Source: Flectonema sp. DT1601 (lineage: Eukaryota > Euglenozoa > Diplonemea > Diplonemida > Diplonemidae). From it: a stretch of 64,000 bases of DNA. The position numbers and the translations under genes are program-made. This document shows positions 54,043-64,000 of this stretch, in pieces. Numbering within the stretch: position 1 is the first letter of the stretch; each line of letters begins with the position of its first letter. The stretch covers positions 434,001 through 498,000 of the forward strand of contig OZ025828.1 of the NCBI GenBank assembly GCA_964019425.1, read 5' to 3'. The notes below the pieces were generated by a model. That model saw only the letters and a list, made by a program, of their open reading frames with translations. It was not told where the DNA came from and did not search any database.

Positions 54043-54559
54043 ATCGACGAAGTCGGAGAAGAAACTATTCAGATTAAAAAAGAGCCGTTTATTTATTTTA
54101 TGGTCAATATCACTGTTGCGTTTAGTATCTGTGATCAAACAAATAAAAACCTTTTTTTATCTGAATGGTTTCTTTTGGTTTTGTTTTTTTTGTTGTAAAC
54201 ATTAAAAAAAAAAAAAAAAAAAATAAAAAATAATAATAAAAATAATGAACACAAGACACCATCCGCAGCTCTTTGAAATTATCTTTTGCTGCTTTTATCT
54301 GAGTCGTTATCACCTTTTCCTTACTGGGGGGGTTTTTCTTAACATAATTTAACTTCATAATATTACTTTGTTGGTCTTCTTGCCAAAGTGTACGTATGGC
54401 CAAGTAGATGCATAAATGCATTTTGAACTAGTTATTCGTTTTCTCAATTATTTTCTCAAACAAACAGAATTCTATATAGACCATGGAAGGCTGTTCTTAT
54501 TAAAAAAACAGAATGAATTTGTTTAAGTGAGTCGCTGGTATTCCATTTCTCATTCAGTC
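52535..54559. other. Intergenic, cyclophilin to F-box gene
   Basis: No gene found. T-runs at 52641-52663, 52739-52776 and a 46-base T-run at 53995-54040. The second copy of the small repeat of 51463-51533 lies at 53650-53715. A GC-richer patch at 53540-53640 is unassigned. Confidence 0.6.
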
Positions 54560-55534
54560 CTCATGATAACAACAACAGCCCTTCGACACTACGTAAGAAA
54601 CTGTCCCGCTCATTGTGTAATGATTATAGACGAGATTAGTTTAGGAACCCTTCGAAAGTGTGGTAGCCTTTTGCTAGTCGAAATATTTAAATTCCTATCA
54701 CCATCAGAGTTGATATCGCTCGCTGTCATGTCCAAATCAATGAGAAATTGCGCCTACAGTACCATTCTTTGGAAGCGGTTGCTCAAAGATAAGGGTTGGT
54801 TTAAATCGAGAAACCAACATTCTTGCCTAACTTGTCACTTTGCATGTAAATACACGTCTAAGGCTTCCCGAGTTGAACGCAATCGTTTAAAAAAAGAAAA
54901 ACGATTTCTTGATTTGCTCAACAGAAGACAGGATTACCTTTCCAACCTCTCAAAAGATGCAGCTTCACCGCTGCCCTCAGCAAATGATGTCAGTGAAAAA
55001 AATGACACTGGAGAGGTTCGAACTGGAATCAAATCGAATAGGTTTCGGATATCACCAAGGTATTTATTACAGTCTAAAAGAGAAGTGAATGAATTCGATA
55101 AGACAGATGATTGTCGAGTCCCGTCATCGAAGCCTCGTTGGATTTGGGGAAGGGAAACACGTCGTCCATCAAAACACAATTCCAGTTGTAAGCAATCATC
55201 GAGGATATCATCTGGAAAAATAAAAGTTCGCAATTCATCACTTAAAACAAAATCGGTGAAAGATTTGTTTCACATTAGCAAGCAGTCAACTCTGGACCCA
55301 TCGCTTTCAGCTTTCGTAGACTCTCCTCAACCTCTGACCGCACGGCCGCAGAGTGAGGAATATATATTTGGAAATACTTTTGAAAGTTACTTCGGGGAAT
55401 TCTCTTCTGGTCGTTCTCAAAAGTCACTTCGAATATTTACGAAAAGGAAGAACCGAATTAATGAAACACCTCACCGTGTCAGCAGCTCTACAAAGAGACC
55501 GAGTTCTGCGTCTCTAATCCGACCTTCGTTCTGA
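54560..55534 (+). CDS. F-box protein
   Basis: 324 residues from the ATG at 54560; the frame stays open a little upstream but has no earlier ATG, and a start at the later Met before IIDEISLG is also possible. The F-box lies at about residues 33-78: LLLVEIFKFLSPSELISLAV, then SKSMRNCAY and a closing ILWKRLLKDKGW. Such domains bind Skp1 and recruit targets to SCF ubiquitin ligases. The remaining 240 residues are basic, Ser/Arg/Lys-rich and likely disordered, without LRR, WD40 or kelch repeats, so substrate choice cannot be read. Intronless. Confidence 0.75.
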   Translation, partial: LMITTTALRHYVRNCPAHCVMIIDEISLGTLRKCGSLLLVEIFKFLSPSELISLAVMSKSMRNCAYSTILWKRLLKDKGWFKSRNQHSCLTCHFACKYTSKASRVERNRLKKEKRFLDLLNRRQDYLSNLSKDAASPLPSANDVSEKNDTGEVRTGIKSNRFRISPRYLLQSKREVNEFDKTDDCRVPSSKPRWIWGRETRRPSKHNSSCKQSSRISSGKIKVRNSSLKTKSVKDLFHISKQSTLDPSLSAFVDSPQPLTARPQSEEYIFGNTFESYFGEFSSGRSQKSLRIFTKRKNRINETPHRVSSSTKRPSSASLIRPSF

Positions 55535-55674
55535 TTTAAATAAATAAATAGATTAAAGTCACTTACACTCCCTAAAACACTCTTAAGTTTTTCTAATCTG
55601 GTTGTATTTATGGTCCTCTCTCTTATTTAATATATTGCAGCTTAACAGAAATCAAAAGGAAAGAATATTTTCTT

Positions 55675-55709
<35 letters not shown>

Positions 55710-55794
55710 GTAATGAACACTTTTCTAAATCTAATTTTAGTTGTTTTAAATCATTAAAACCCCATCAGAGAGGGACAACTTAAAATAGAAAATA
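55535..55794. other. Intergenic, F-box to CCHC/WW gene
   Basis: AT-rich, with a T-run at 55679-55705. Short spacing suggests compact same-strand genes here, unlike the desert to the left. Confidence 0.6.
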
Positions 55795-58311
55795 ATGCAT
55801 TCCCAATCACAAATAATCGAAACTAAAAAGAGAATTCAAATCAAATATAAAGAAGACGATATTGGTACCTATTGGTGGAGTGATAAAGAGAAAAAGAAAG
55901 AAATTGAATACCTATACATGTCAGAAGATGATTATGAAAAATGTGGAAAGAAAATAGTAATTGCTGGAGATACGATTCGTTCAGAAACACCAAATGGAAT
56001 GTCAGATGTGCATCAAATTGTAACAGGTATTTCAGATAAGGAGACGTCAATAAATAATAATCAAAGAATCAGTGACCACACTGAAGAATCTCGACAAGGA
56101 TGCTATAATTGTTTATCTCAAGACCATCCTCCTCACAAATGTTTATTAAATCCTGTTGAGTCATCTCCTTTATATATGCCGTCAGCTGAATGCACTAATT
56201 GTGAATCTCGAGGTCACGTTAAGTCCATGTGTAAAATAGAAGGAGGTCCTTGCCATGGTCTCGCAGGAGCATTTCCAAAGGGAACATCTTCAGCATATAA
56301 TCAACCTCTTGTTGTTACCATTGCTTCTGATGTCACTAGTAGTGGAGATCCGCTACCAGCATCAATTTCAAAAAAACAAAAATTTCAAACTACAAACCAA
56401 ACCAGTCTTCTTCCTAAAACAGAATACGATACATTACAAGATAAACTTCATTTTACTTCATTAAAACAAAGTAGAGAAGACTTCCTGGTGTTGTTTGGTG
56501 ACAAGTGTGAGCGCTATAAGAGAAAACATGTTGCCTCTGCTTACTGTCAAGATGATGTAGAAATAGGATTCACAACACCAGCTGACAGCTGCTACCGACC
56601 ACTTGGTGAAAATGCTCGAAAAATTCACATCCGTGTGATGGATTTAACAAAAGGACTGAAATACCCTCCGCAAACAGCAAGAGAACAAAGTGACAGAAGA
56701 CGGAAAGCTGATCAGCCGTCAAAGGCGGGAGGGGAAATCGGATCAAACCTTCCATCTGATCAAAAGAAAAGACGACGAGTTAAATATTCTGGTCTCCGAT
56801 GTGACGCAACTTCAGCCTCAGCCCCGTCGACTACGGGGACGAGGAAGGTCCTTTCTGACGACGATGCCAATCAAACTGCCAGTCAGCTTCGAAAATTATT
56901 AGAAATCGCGGAACAGATTGACTCTGACAACAAGCGATTAGGTAAAAGTAAAGGAACGGCAAAGTTAAAGAATGGAAGTAAGGAAGCAATCGATGAGCTT
57001 CAACGACGACGAGAAAAACAAAAAGAACGCCGCAGAGAAGAAGTTCGAGAATTCTCTGATATGCGTCGTCGCATGCGACAGGAAGAAGCTGAACCAAAGC
57101 CACCTCGATACCAATTCGCACAAAGTATGTTCTTAGAAGGATTCGCATTCCCTAAAGGAGAACTCATGTTATCAAAACAACGTGTTGATAAATCCAAGAA
57201 AGGAGGAACTTTTGTATCTGAGTTGTGTAAAACAGATTCTGTTTTAGGATTGTTTCCAAAACCACAATACGCGATACCAGTTGAGTCAGAACCATCCCGA
57301 CAACCACGACGGCCATCAACTGCTCCAACAAGTCGAACAGCAGCATCTCGTATTCCCCGCGCTAGTAATCTATCTGAGGAAGAGTCTGAGGTTCCGGCAA
57401 CTTCGATTCCTCCGCAAAGTTGCAACAGGTCAGAGATTGACGATGGGACGATGCATTCAATTTTAAAGGATTGGCGTAAATTATGGCATCCGACAATGAA
57501 CCGATACTACTACGCTCATAAGAAAAGTAATAAAAGAGTTTGGGACATCAACAAGTTCATTTGTGAGAATCCACCACCGACAAGCAATGCCATTGTGAAT
57601 TGGAAATTAAAATGTGTCGAAGACTTTAATGATCAACAACCACCACCACAAGAGTTACCTGGAGACTCTGGTAAACTACGAGTGAGTGGTTTAAATTGCG
57701 GCTACTGGTCCTCAAGATTTCTGAGTCATCAATTTCAGTCTCAAGTTAAACTTAATAATCAGCTAAAGACTAGAAAATCGAATCGTGAAGTAATTTATAC
57801 AAATGCTCAGCATTTGGCAGCTTTATCAAAAAAAGCTTCTAAACAGGCTGTCATGTGGGGTGTTTCTGGAGGAGGTCAGCAGACCCTCGCGAAAGATCCA
57901 AAAAATAATTGTGACTTATGGACTGCGACATTAAAAGAAACAGCTCATCAGAGTAAGGAGATTGAACAGCGTGCGGATTTTTATCAAAAAATATTATCTT
58001 TTTGTGCTGCTGCAGGGTTTCCGAGTTCTGAAGAATCGTTACAGCTTCTGAACAACATTCGTTCTGTCATAATTGACACATCAGTTGAGCTTCCTCGACC
58101 ATTTCTAATAAAGGTTGTTAACGCTACACCTCCGATGGCTCATCAAGAACAACAGGTTGGGAGAATTTTAAATTTTGCCGGATCAGTTTTAGGTATCGAC
58201 GTGACTCCAATAATCACTGCAGCACTACAATCACAGCCCGCTGCAGATGATCCTCAAATGCTACTCAGGAAGATGAGAAGGCAGTTGAATTCTGAGTCTG
58301 ATTGTTTATAA
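55795..58311 (+). CDS. CCHC zinc-knuckle and WW-domain protein
   Basis: An 838-residue single exon. Two CCHC knuckles sit at 103-116 (CYNCLSQDHPPHKC) and 133-146 (CTNCESRGHVKSMC), the form that binds single-stranded RNA. A basic/acidic coiled region with RRREKQKERRREE is near 400-435. A WW-like domain lies at about 558-590: DWRKLWHPTMNRYYYAHKKS followed by NKRVWDI keeps both Trp and the Tyr triplet but not the usual last Pro. The C-terminal 130 residues look helical and are not recognised. The combination suggests an RNA-processing or transcription-linked nuclear protein that binds proline-rich partners; the next gene product has a long proline run. The family is not identified. Confidence 0.75.
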   Translation: MHSQSQIIETKKRIQIKYKEDDIGTYWWSDKEKKKEIEYLYMSEDDYEKCGKKIVIAGDTIRSETPNGMSDVHQIVTGISDKETSINNNQRISDHTEESRQGCYNCLSQDHPPHKCLLNPVESSPLYMPSAECTNCESRGHVKSMCKIEGGPCHGLAGAFPKGTSSAYNQPLVVTIASDVTSSGDPLPASISKKQKFQTTNQTSLLPKTEYDTLQDKLHFTSLKQSREDFLVLFGDKCERYKRKHVASAYCQDDVEIGFTTPADSCYRPLGENARKIHIRVMDLTKGLKYPPQTAREQSDRRRKADQPSKAGGEIGSNLPSDQKKRRRVKYSGLRCDATSASAPSTTGTRKVLSDDDANQTASQLRKLLEIAEQIDSDNKRLGKSKGTAKLKNGSKEAIDELQRRREKQKERRREEVREFSDMRRRMRQEEAEPKPPRYQFAQSMFLEGFAFPKGELMLSKQRVDKSKKGGTFVSELCKTDSVLGLFPKPQYAIPVESEPSRQPRRPSTAPTSRTAASRIPRASNLSEEESEVPATSIPPQSCNRSEIDDGTMHSILKDWRKLWHPTMNRYYYAHKKSNKRVWDINKFICENPPPTSNAIVNWKLKCVEDFNDQQPPPQELPGDSGKLRVSGLNCGYWSSRFLSHQFQSQVKLNNQLKTRKSNREVIYTNAQHLAALSKKASKQAVMWGVSGGGQQTLAKDPKNNCDLWTATLKETAHQSKEIEQRADFYQKILSFCAAAGFPSSEESLQLLNNIRSVIIDTSVELPRPFLIKVVNATPPMAHQEQQVGRILNFAGSVLGIDVTPIITAALQSQPAADDPQMLLRKMRRQLNSESDCL

Positions 58312-58558
58312 CAACTGCGATCAAATGTTTTTTTTTATCCCTTCACAATATAGACCTTCTTACGCTTTACAGCGTCTTGATTAAGCTTTTTATAACAATT
58401 ACGTGTTGTTAGTTTATGTTAATTTATTCAACAGGATCGATTACGGTAATGCTTTAGGTAAGGTGTTTGTTTTATGTAAGGTTTTTCATAGTAAGTTTAT
58501 TCATTTTCTTTTTTGTGTTCTTGAACCAGAATTTCCAATGGAGTACTTATACTGAAGT
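58312..58558. promoter_or_regulatory. Short intergenic region with uORF
   Basis: A five-codon upstream frame (ATG at 58538, TGA at 58553-58555) lies in frame with and ends 3 nt before the start of the RRM protein. If the transcript includes it, reinitiation or leaky scanning would be needed, a common translational control. Alternatively transcription or splicing starts downstream of it. Confidence 0.4.
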
Positions 58559-60577
58559 ATGCAACAACAACAAACTGCGGTTGGCAGCCAAAGTGGCGGG
58601 GGAGCAAACAGCGGACCCAGCCGTCGACGGAACAGCAGAAATTGTGTTCTCCTTCAGAATTTAGTAGCCACTCAAACTACATCATCGTTATATGCTGCAT
58701 TTAGAATATATGGTGACATAACAATGGTTACAAGACCTGATAGTAGTAGTGGTAGTATTGCATTCACTAGTGATAGAGATGCTTCCGAAATGAAGAGATG
58801 GGAAGATCAAGTCCAAGTTGATGGTCTTCCTTTAATTGTTGTCATGGCTGAGAGTTCAGCAGATGACATCGTCACTCAGGCGGTGTCATTATCTCTGTCA
58901 TCACCTGATTGTTGGAAGTGTTGGTGTTGTTTAACAGTAAACACAATAACTGATACAACTTGTACAGGTAAGCTTTGTGATGTTCCTTTTGGTATTGATA
59001 AACATCATTTTGAAGCAACTCTAAATCTAAACAACGGATCAGATACCGAACCTGGAACATTATCAAAATGGCCTCGCTCAACTATACTCGCTACGGAGAT
59101 TCCTAAAGAAGCAGAAACCAGTACGATTTCGAGAGTTTTTTCTGCATACGGTGAAATACGACATGTTTCAGTTCATCAAACATTCAGTGGTGAGAATGAA
59201 GCTCAGATCTCATTCGTTGATGAGAAGTCTGCTGACATTGCCGTCGAGTACGAACATGCTAAACATTCTGACTCCCATCCAATAGTAGCATGGAAGGCAA
59301 CCAGCGCTTATGTTATTGAAATTACTCCGTTTGAAGTACCGTGGCTAACAGACTTAAGTAACATTAAAGAATTAGAAAAACAACTTTACGACAGGTATTG
59401 TCCTACTTATGGAGCAATAGCAGGTATTCATGTTCGACCTGACGGAGTGTATTTAGAATTCCCAACCTTTAATTCTGTTATTCATTTTCTTGGTAATGAA
59501 AAAGAACTAGAACTCCAAGGAGTAACACTGCACCCGTCGCTATCTACGAAGTACGCAAAGTGGCCTTGTTTGAGTTGTTGTTATACAAGTAATCCGGTTA
59601 GGCAGAGGACATGTGTTAGATGTCACGTTCAAAAATCAAATTTTAAAGTTCTCAATTTAGCTGAAATCTGGCCTCAACAAGTACAACTAATTCGACAACA
59701 ACAGGAAGAATTAGCTTATCAACGTCAGATGAATAAGTTTAATAGAAATTCAAACAATAAATCGTATCAACAAGACAGAGAGCAACATGGTCCTCACATA
59801 TCGGGTGGTAGTCAGATTTTGCAGCTTGGTGGTGGGACTGGGTCATCAGGACAACAATTTCGAATACTAAATAATGTGTCTCATAGTGGTCATCCTCCAG
59901 TTTCTAGTCAGCAATCACCACAGTTGGTTATGTTGGATGGAGTGAATATGGGAACTGGTGTTGTGGAACATATAAGTCAAGGTATACCTCCCCCACCAGC
60001 TCCTCCTCCTCCACCACCGCCTCCGCCTCCGCCGCCGGTCGACGACGATGCAGACTTTTCGCTCGCCTCTCTTAATATCGACATAGGTAATCCAGTTGAA
60101 AATTTCACTATGGAACCTTTGCATCACACTGCTATTCCTAGTATTATTGCTCCAGTTCAATCCTCGGTTAAACCTGAAGATGATCAGGTAAACCTCGATA
60201 ATCTCTTTGAAGATATGCGTGACTATTTTGACTCCAATGAGGCTGATGTTCCTCAAACAACAGAGTATGTATATTTATTAACATGTTTTATGCGTGGATT
60301 TAAGTCACGTGAGGAGTTTCTGTAATATATTTATCAAAAAACACAAATCTATTTATAACTACAAAACAGTCGATTCGAATCCGACCCGATCGCTGGTTTT
60401 GATATCTCAGAATCACCCACCACGGATGTCGATGTAATTGGTGCTGACAGAGAGTGTAATAGCGCATCGTCAGATCCATGGGGAGGAGGTATCCACTTCG
60501 CTCCTTTTGATACCATATTTGAAAAGCAACAACCACAAGCACCTCTTTGGGGGCTGAATGATCTTGTTGAATCTTGA
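58559..60577 (+). CDS. RRM and RanBP2-finger RNA-binding protein, two exons
   Basis: Exon 1 is 58559-60264 and exon 2 is 60370-60577 (105-nt intron GTATGT...AAACAG), giving 637 residues. RRM-like folds are at about 28-98, 174-247 and, weaker, 251-327. RanBP2-type zinc fingers follow the pattern W-x-C...N...C..C at 119-140 (the last Cys pair spaced by four) and 335-355 (WPCLSCCYTSNPVRQRTCVR). A Gln/Asn-rich low-complexity part, a proline run near 480-495 and an acidic tail with WGGGIHFAPF and a final GLNDLVES end it. The layout recalls RBM5/RBM10 or FET-type splicing factors; it should act in the nucleus on pre-mRNA. Reading through the intron would give a 588-residue form with a different end. 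Confidence 0.85.
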
Positions 60578-62298
60578 TGGGCGGCATAGTTTGTGTTGCG
60601 TATATTCATGGGGAAAAAAAAAAAAAAAAAAAAAAAAATGTATCCTTGGTATAGTCAGGCTTTATCTGCCTGACTACATCAGGGGATCGGTTTTTTTTTT
60701 TTTCCCCCGGACCAACTGTCTCCATTGAGGGGCTTGTTGCCAATTATAATAGAAGAAAAATGAAAAAAAGTCGATGGACTGTTAGCAGCAGTAACCAGGT
60801 AATGAAATAAAGTAGTTAAACATTGGGAAAACACCCAACGGTGACGTTTTCCCTCAGATTAGAATCTTTTTACCCGAGAAGTAATTAACTAAGTCGGGCT
60901 TTCAGCCACTAGTAAAAGTGAGAGGGGGAGATGGAAAAAAGAGTTGGAAATAGTAGCTATGTGGGAGAAGGAAACAAAAAAAAAAAAAAAAAAAATCTAA
61001 AAACAAAAAATAGTAAAGTGAAGTTGATGGGTAGATGGGGTGGACATTTTTTTTTCTCCCTGTTTTTCATTAAATTCAAAATTAAAAAACAAAAAAATTT
61101 AAAAAGCAAAAAAACTTTAAAAATAAAAACAAAAAAAAAAAAAAAAAAAAAAAAAAGAGGGGGGGAAGGCGATTGAGCCACAGTTTTAATGTTTTATTTT
61201 ATTATTTTATCTTTTTTTTTTTTGACACGTCGTGAACAAGGGAAGAAACAAAATAGAAGAAATTAAAAAAAAAAAAAGAAGAAGAAGAAGAAGAGGGAGG
61301 CATCACAAGAACAAGGAACAGCCGCATCCCTGTTTTATGAGTGAAAAAAAAACTAAGATGAAAAACAAACCCTTTTATTGTAGCCAAAAAAAAAAAAAAT
61401 GTTTGTGTACAAGCTTTAATCTTTTTCCATCTACAGATGGTTTCTGATTTTAAGTTCAGAAAACAACCACGCTGTCGCAGCAGCTATTTATTAAAATTCG
61501 TTACCTGACTTCCAACAAGTAAATAAAAATAAGCGCGAGTCAAAAGCGAAAATGTTCCTCTTCGGGAGGATCTTTTTTTTTTTTTTTTTTTTTTTTTTTG
61601 CATAATTAGATTTTCCGCTTTTTGCGCACAAACACAATCCGAGAATGAATTTCTTTTTGTTGTTATAATTCTAACTCGTTATTGTTACTCCCACGTTTTA
61701 AAAAAACTGTCAAACCCTCGTTATGTGGTACAATACAACGGGCTATTTGTCGAACCTAAGTGAGTGAGCACCATGTCGGTGCATCTTTTTCTGTCTCACT
61801 TCTTTGGAATGGGTGGCGTTTTTTTTTTTTTTTTTTTTTTAAAAGGTTATTGACCAAGAGAGAAGCTATAAAGGTAAACCATATGTTGTGTAATAGGTAG
61901 GATGAGGTGTGTGAAAATATCGGAGGGGAACATTTCCTCTGTAGGAACGAACAAGGAAGATTAATGTACGTGATACATCTTTTCCCTCCTCCCCAGATCC
62001 CCCTTTTCCCACGTTCTATTCTCTATTGATATTACCCCACAGGTATGCTGTGCTTCTTTATACCATTCGATTATTTATTGTTGATCGTGTGTGGACTGAC
62101 AACTAATTTCTGTTGCCTGCGTGAGCCACGTCGTTTGTGCCAACAGCTTAGCGCAGTTGTTGTTGTTACCATCAGTCTGTACATCTCAATGTAATTAATA
62201 TTTCACAACAGGTTTAGTGAATAGGCGTAACCTAAATAGTGATAGCCCTGACAGTTTTTATTACACTCCACTCTCGACAGCTGAGAAATAAATAAATA
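60578..62298. other. Intergenic, RRM gene to G8 gene
   Basis: Holds a hairpin (60652-60676), a purine-rich stretch (60930-61170) with A-runs, T-runs at 61571-61599 and 61820-61840, and no gene. Short Lys-rich ORFs are artefacts of A-runs. Confidence 0.6.
60652..60676 (+). terminator. Stem-loop downstream of the RRM gene
   Basis: TAGTCAGGC and GCCTGACTA form a perfect 9-bp stem with a 7-nt loop, about 75 bp after the stop codon and just past an A-run. It may mark 3' end processing, or be chance. Confidence 0.35.
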
Positions 62299-64000
62299 AT
62301 GTTATCGCTTGGCAGCTTCATCGCTGCCGCTGTTGTGTCGCAATTCCCAACACCTACTAGCCCGGTGATACCTCCAAAAATTGAGGTTAAAGGATTCTCT
62401 GTTTGTGGACGAACATACAAAGCGATTAATCCTTCTGGTTGGGATGGAACTGTAGATGTGACCTCCGACAGAACAGCATTCGCAACTAAGAAATGGGATT
62501 ATCAATTTATGTATTTAAGACTTGACGACATCTTACCTGATATTATGAAAGGTCACAAATATGAAGTTTCTATGGAGATGAATTTAACCGGAGGAAGTAC
62601 TGGAGCACCACAACTAGCCTTTGATCCTCAACTCTTACTGTGGAAAGAGAAAGAAAACAGTCGATACATCAAAGACACAGTGTGGCCTGAAAATGTTACT
62701 CAAGACCAACCAGGATGGATTATAAATGGTAATGAAATCCCCATGCCTGGAATTGATCAAGGTAATGGTTGGGTGAAGTACAGTGCTACATTCACATCAT
62801 CAGCAGCGTTTCCAAATCCAACAAAGTCTCTTTGGATTAGAAATTATTTAACAGAAAGACCAAAAGACGTTGTAGCAGAATTCAACATAAGAGATGTTTG
62901 CTTTACTAAAGTAGCTGAGTCATGGGACCCCCCTCCACCTGTCGCATCATACGATGAAAAATTCAACTGGGAGCGACCACCTACACCAGGAGCTGAGCTA
63001 ACCACACAAGCTAACTGTCCTCATAATGAAGTAGGAACTGTTAAATGGGAAGATACTTTTGGAACTCAAACTAGTGTCGTACTTACAACAGGTCAGAAGG
63101 TTCTCGTCACAGATCAATCATTTGGAGGTCGGAAGTATGATAAAATAGAAATAGTGGACGGGTCTGAATTAATCTTTTCAGACACAACAATCTTCTTAAC
63201 AGTCCGAGCTCTCATAGTTAAAGGAAAACTACGAATCGGAAGCCCGGAATGTAGATTGCAAGGACCCATTGATATCCGTTTTTGGGGAGACAAAACAGAT
63301 GCTGACACTCTACCTGATAACTTTGGTACTAAAGGTATGGCTGTCATTGGTACTGGAGAGGCAGACATTTTTGGAAGGAGATTCTTCCCAACTTGGACAC
63401 GACTTGCTCGTAAAGTACGAGCAGGTGATGAACGTGTTTATCTTCAAGAGTCTACTAATTGGTTTGTTGGTCAGGAAATAGTTTTAACGACAACTGTTCA
63501 TGATGACACTGATGTCGGTGAAGAAAATCAAAATGAAGTCTTCACAATAAAAGCTATAGACCCCACTGGTACAATTATTCAATTCACTGAACCAGCTAAG
63601 TACGCTCACTACGCTGGGGAGGAATATCAAGGAGAGGCGGCATTACTCTCAAGACAAATTAATGTTGAAGCCGACGCACCGAATGCCGAAGGGTTTGGAG
63701 GTCACATGGTCTTTAATGGAGCTCGTGGTAGAATCGCAGGGGTTGCTACCAGATATATGGGTCAGACAAATATAATGGCGAGGTACCCTTTTCACTTTCA
63801 TCTGATGGGACATCCCGCTGAACTTTCATTGTTTTCTGACAACGTCGCGAGAGACACTTATTTCAGATGTTTTGTTATTCACGGCACGCATGACATTCTG
63901 GAGACTGAAAATGTTGCATTCAACGCAACCGGCAACTGCTTCTACGTCGAGGACGGTGTCGAAGAAAACAACACCGTATCATACAACCTCGCATCCTATA
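62299..64000 (+). CDS. Secreted G8-domain / beta-helix protein (CEMIP/PKHD1L1-like), 5' part
   Basis: 567 codons run from the ATG at 62299 to the window edge without a stop. A short hydrophobic start (MLSLGSFIAAAVVSQF) suggests a signal peptide. Residues about 28-208 look like a beta-sandwich carbohydrate-binding domain (GWDGTVDV, GNGWVKYSATF). A G8 domain follows at roughly 240-365 (TVKWEDTFG, TGQKVLVTDQ, LIVKGKLRIG, GPIDIRFWG). After that comes the right-handed beta-helix part with the family hallmark RYPFHFHLMG and repeated turns (NVARDTYFRCFVIHG, NVAFNATGNCFYVEDG). In animals CEMIP and TMEM2 proteins with this layout take part in hyaluronan breakdown at the cell surface; fibrocystins are receptor-like. 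The substrate here is unknown. No intron is seen so far. Confidence 0.88.
   Translation, partial: MLSLGSFIAAAVVSQFPTPTSPVIPPKIEVKGFSVCGRTYKAINPSGWDGTVDVTSDRTAFATKKWDYQFMYLRLDDILPDIMKGHKYEVSMEMNLTGGSTGAPQLAFDPQLLLWKEKENSRYIKDTVWPENVTQDQPGWIINGNEIPMPGIDQGNGWVKYSATFTSSAAFPNPTKSLWIRNYLTERPKDVVAEFNIRDVCFTKVAESWDPPPPVASYDEKFNWERPPTPGAELTTQANCPHNEVGTVKWEDTFGTQTSVVLTTGQKVLVTDQSFGGRKYDKIEIVDGSELIFSDTTIFLTVRALIVKGKLRIGSPECRLQGPIDIRFWGDKTDADTLPDNFGTKGMAVIGTGEADIFGRRFFPTWTRLARKVRAGDERVYLQESTNWFVGQEIVLTTTVHDDTDVGEENQNEVFTIKAIDPTGTIIQFTEPAKYAHYAGEEYQGEAALLSRQINVEADAPNAEGFGGHMVFNGARGRIAGVATRYMGQTNIMARYPFHFHLMGHPAELSLFSDNVARDTYFRCFVIHGTHDILETENVAFNATGNCFYVEDGVEENNTVSYNLASY

Noticed and set aside
54590-54645. 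A 37-nt intron (GTAAGA..ATTATAG) near the start of the F-box gene
   Set aside because: The sites look good but removal breaks the reading frame immediately, and the unspliced frame leads directly into the F-box.

Overview
This window is a gene-poor stretch of a nuclear eukaryotic genome. It has spliceosomal GT..AG introns, long A/T homopolymers, satellite DNA, several transposon classes and widely spaced protein genes. The species cannot be fixed from sequence alone. The genes (UDP-glucose dehydrogenase, a CaMKK-like kinase, a membrane cyclophilin, an F-box protein, an RRM/RanBP2-finger protein and a G8-domain secreted protein) would suit a metazoan or a unicellular relative of animals, but other protists are possible.

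Region 1 (1-18260) is a satellite built from two alternating hairpin-bearing monomers (about 110 and 130-140 bp). By eye there are about 80 copies in the whole window. The array contains segmental duplications and is interrupted by several clean insertions whose empty sites can be read in paralogous parts of the array. These are: a 774-bp TIR element (975-1748, 6-bp target duplication); a 1479-bp TIR element carrying a piece of 28S rRNA gene (1857-3335, 9-bp duplication); a complete-looking 2.38-kb pogo-like transposon with an intact two-exon transposase (10038-12419, TA duplication); and two related G-rich TIR elements (14633-15750 and 17164-17823, 9-bp duplication where readable). The elements with 9-bp duplications carry tRNA-like box B modules that point inward from the ends, each followed by an oligo-T run.

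Region 2 (18260-31240) is a patchwork of recent segmental duplications (blocks S, B and R). It also holds the 5' part of a non-LTR retrotransposon with an OTU protease domain (about 20220-23040, minus strand), fossil fragments of a Polinton-like element (integrase tail near 25440, DNA polymerase B 28358-30407), and a 396-bp TA-flanked MITE (30838-31233).

Region 3 (31240-49000) holds a single-exon CaMKK-like kinase gene. About 15 kb of T-rich DNA with no convincing gene follows, with poly-T runs, a (TTTCCA)n microsatellite and a few old dispersed repeats. A possible three-exon 76-codon gene lies at its right edge.

Region 4 (49298-64000) is a run of ordinary host genes, all on the plus strand: UDP-glucose 6-dehydrogenase (3 exons), membrane-anchored cyclophilin (2 exons), an F-box protein, a large CCHC-knuckle/WW protein, a multi-RRM protein (2 exons) and the start of a secreted G8/beta-helix protein that runs off the window. 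UDP-glucose dehydrogenase makes UDP-glucuronate, the hyaluronan precursor, and G8 proteins of the CEMIP type act on hyaluronan, but a functional link across this distance is only speculation.
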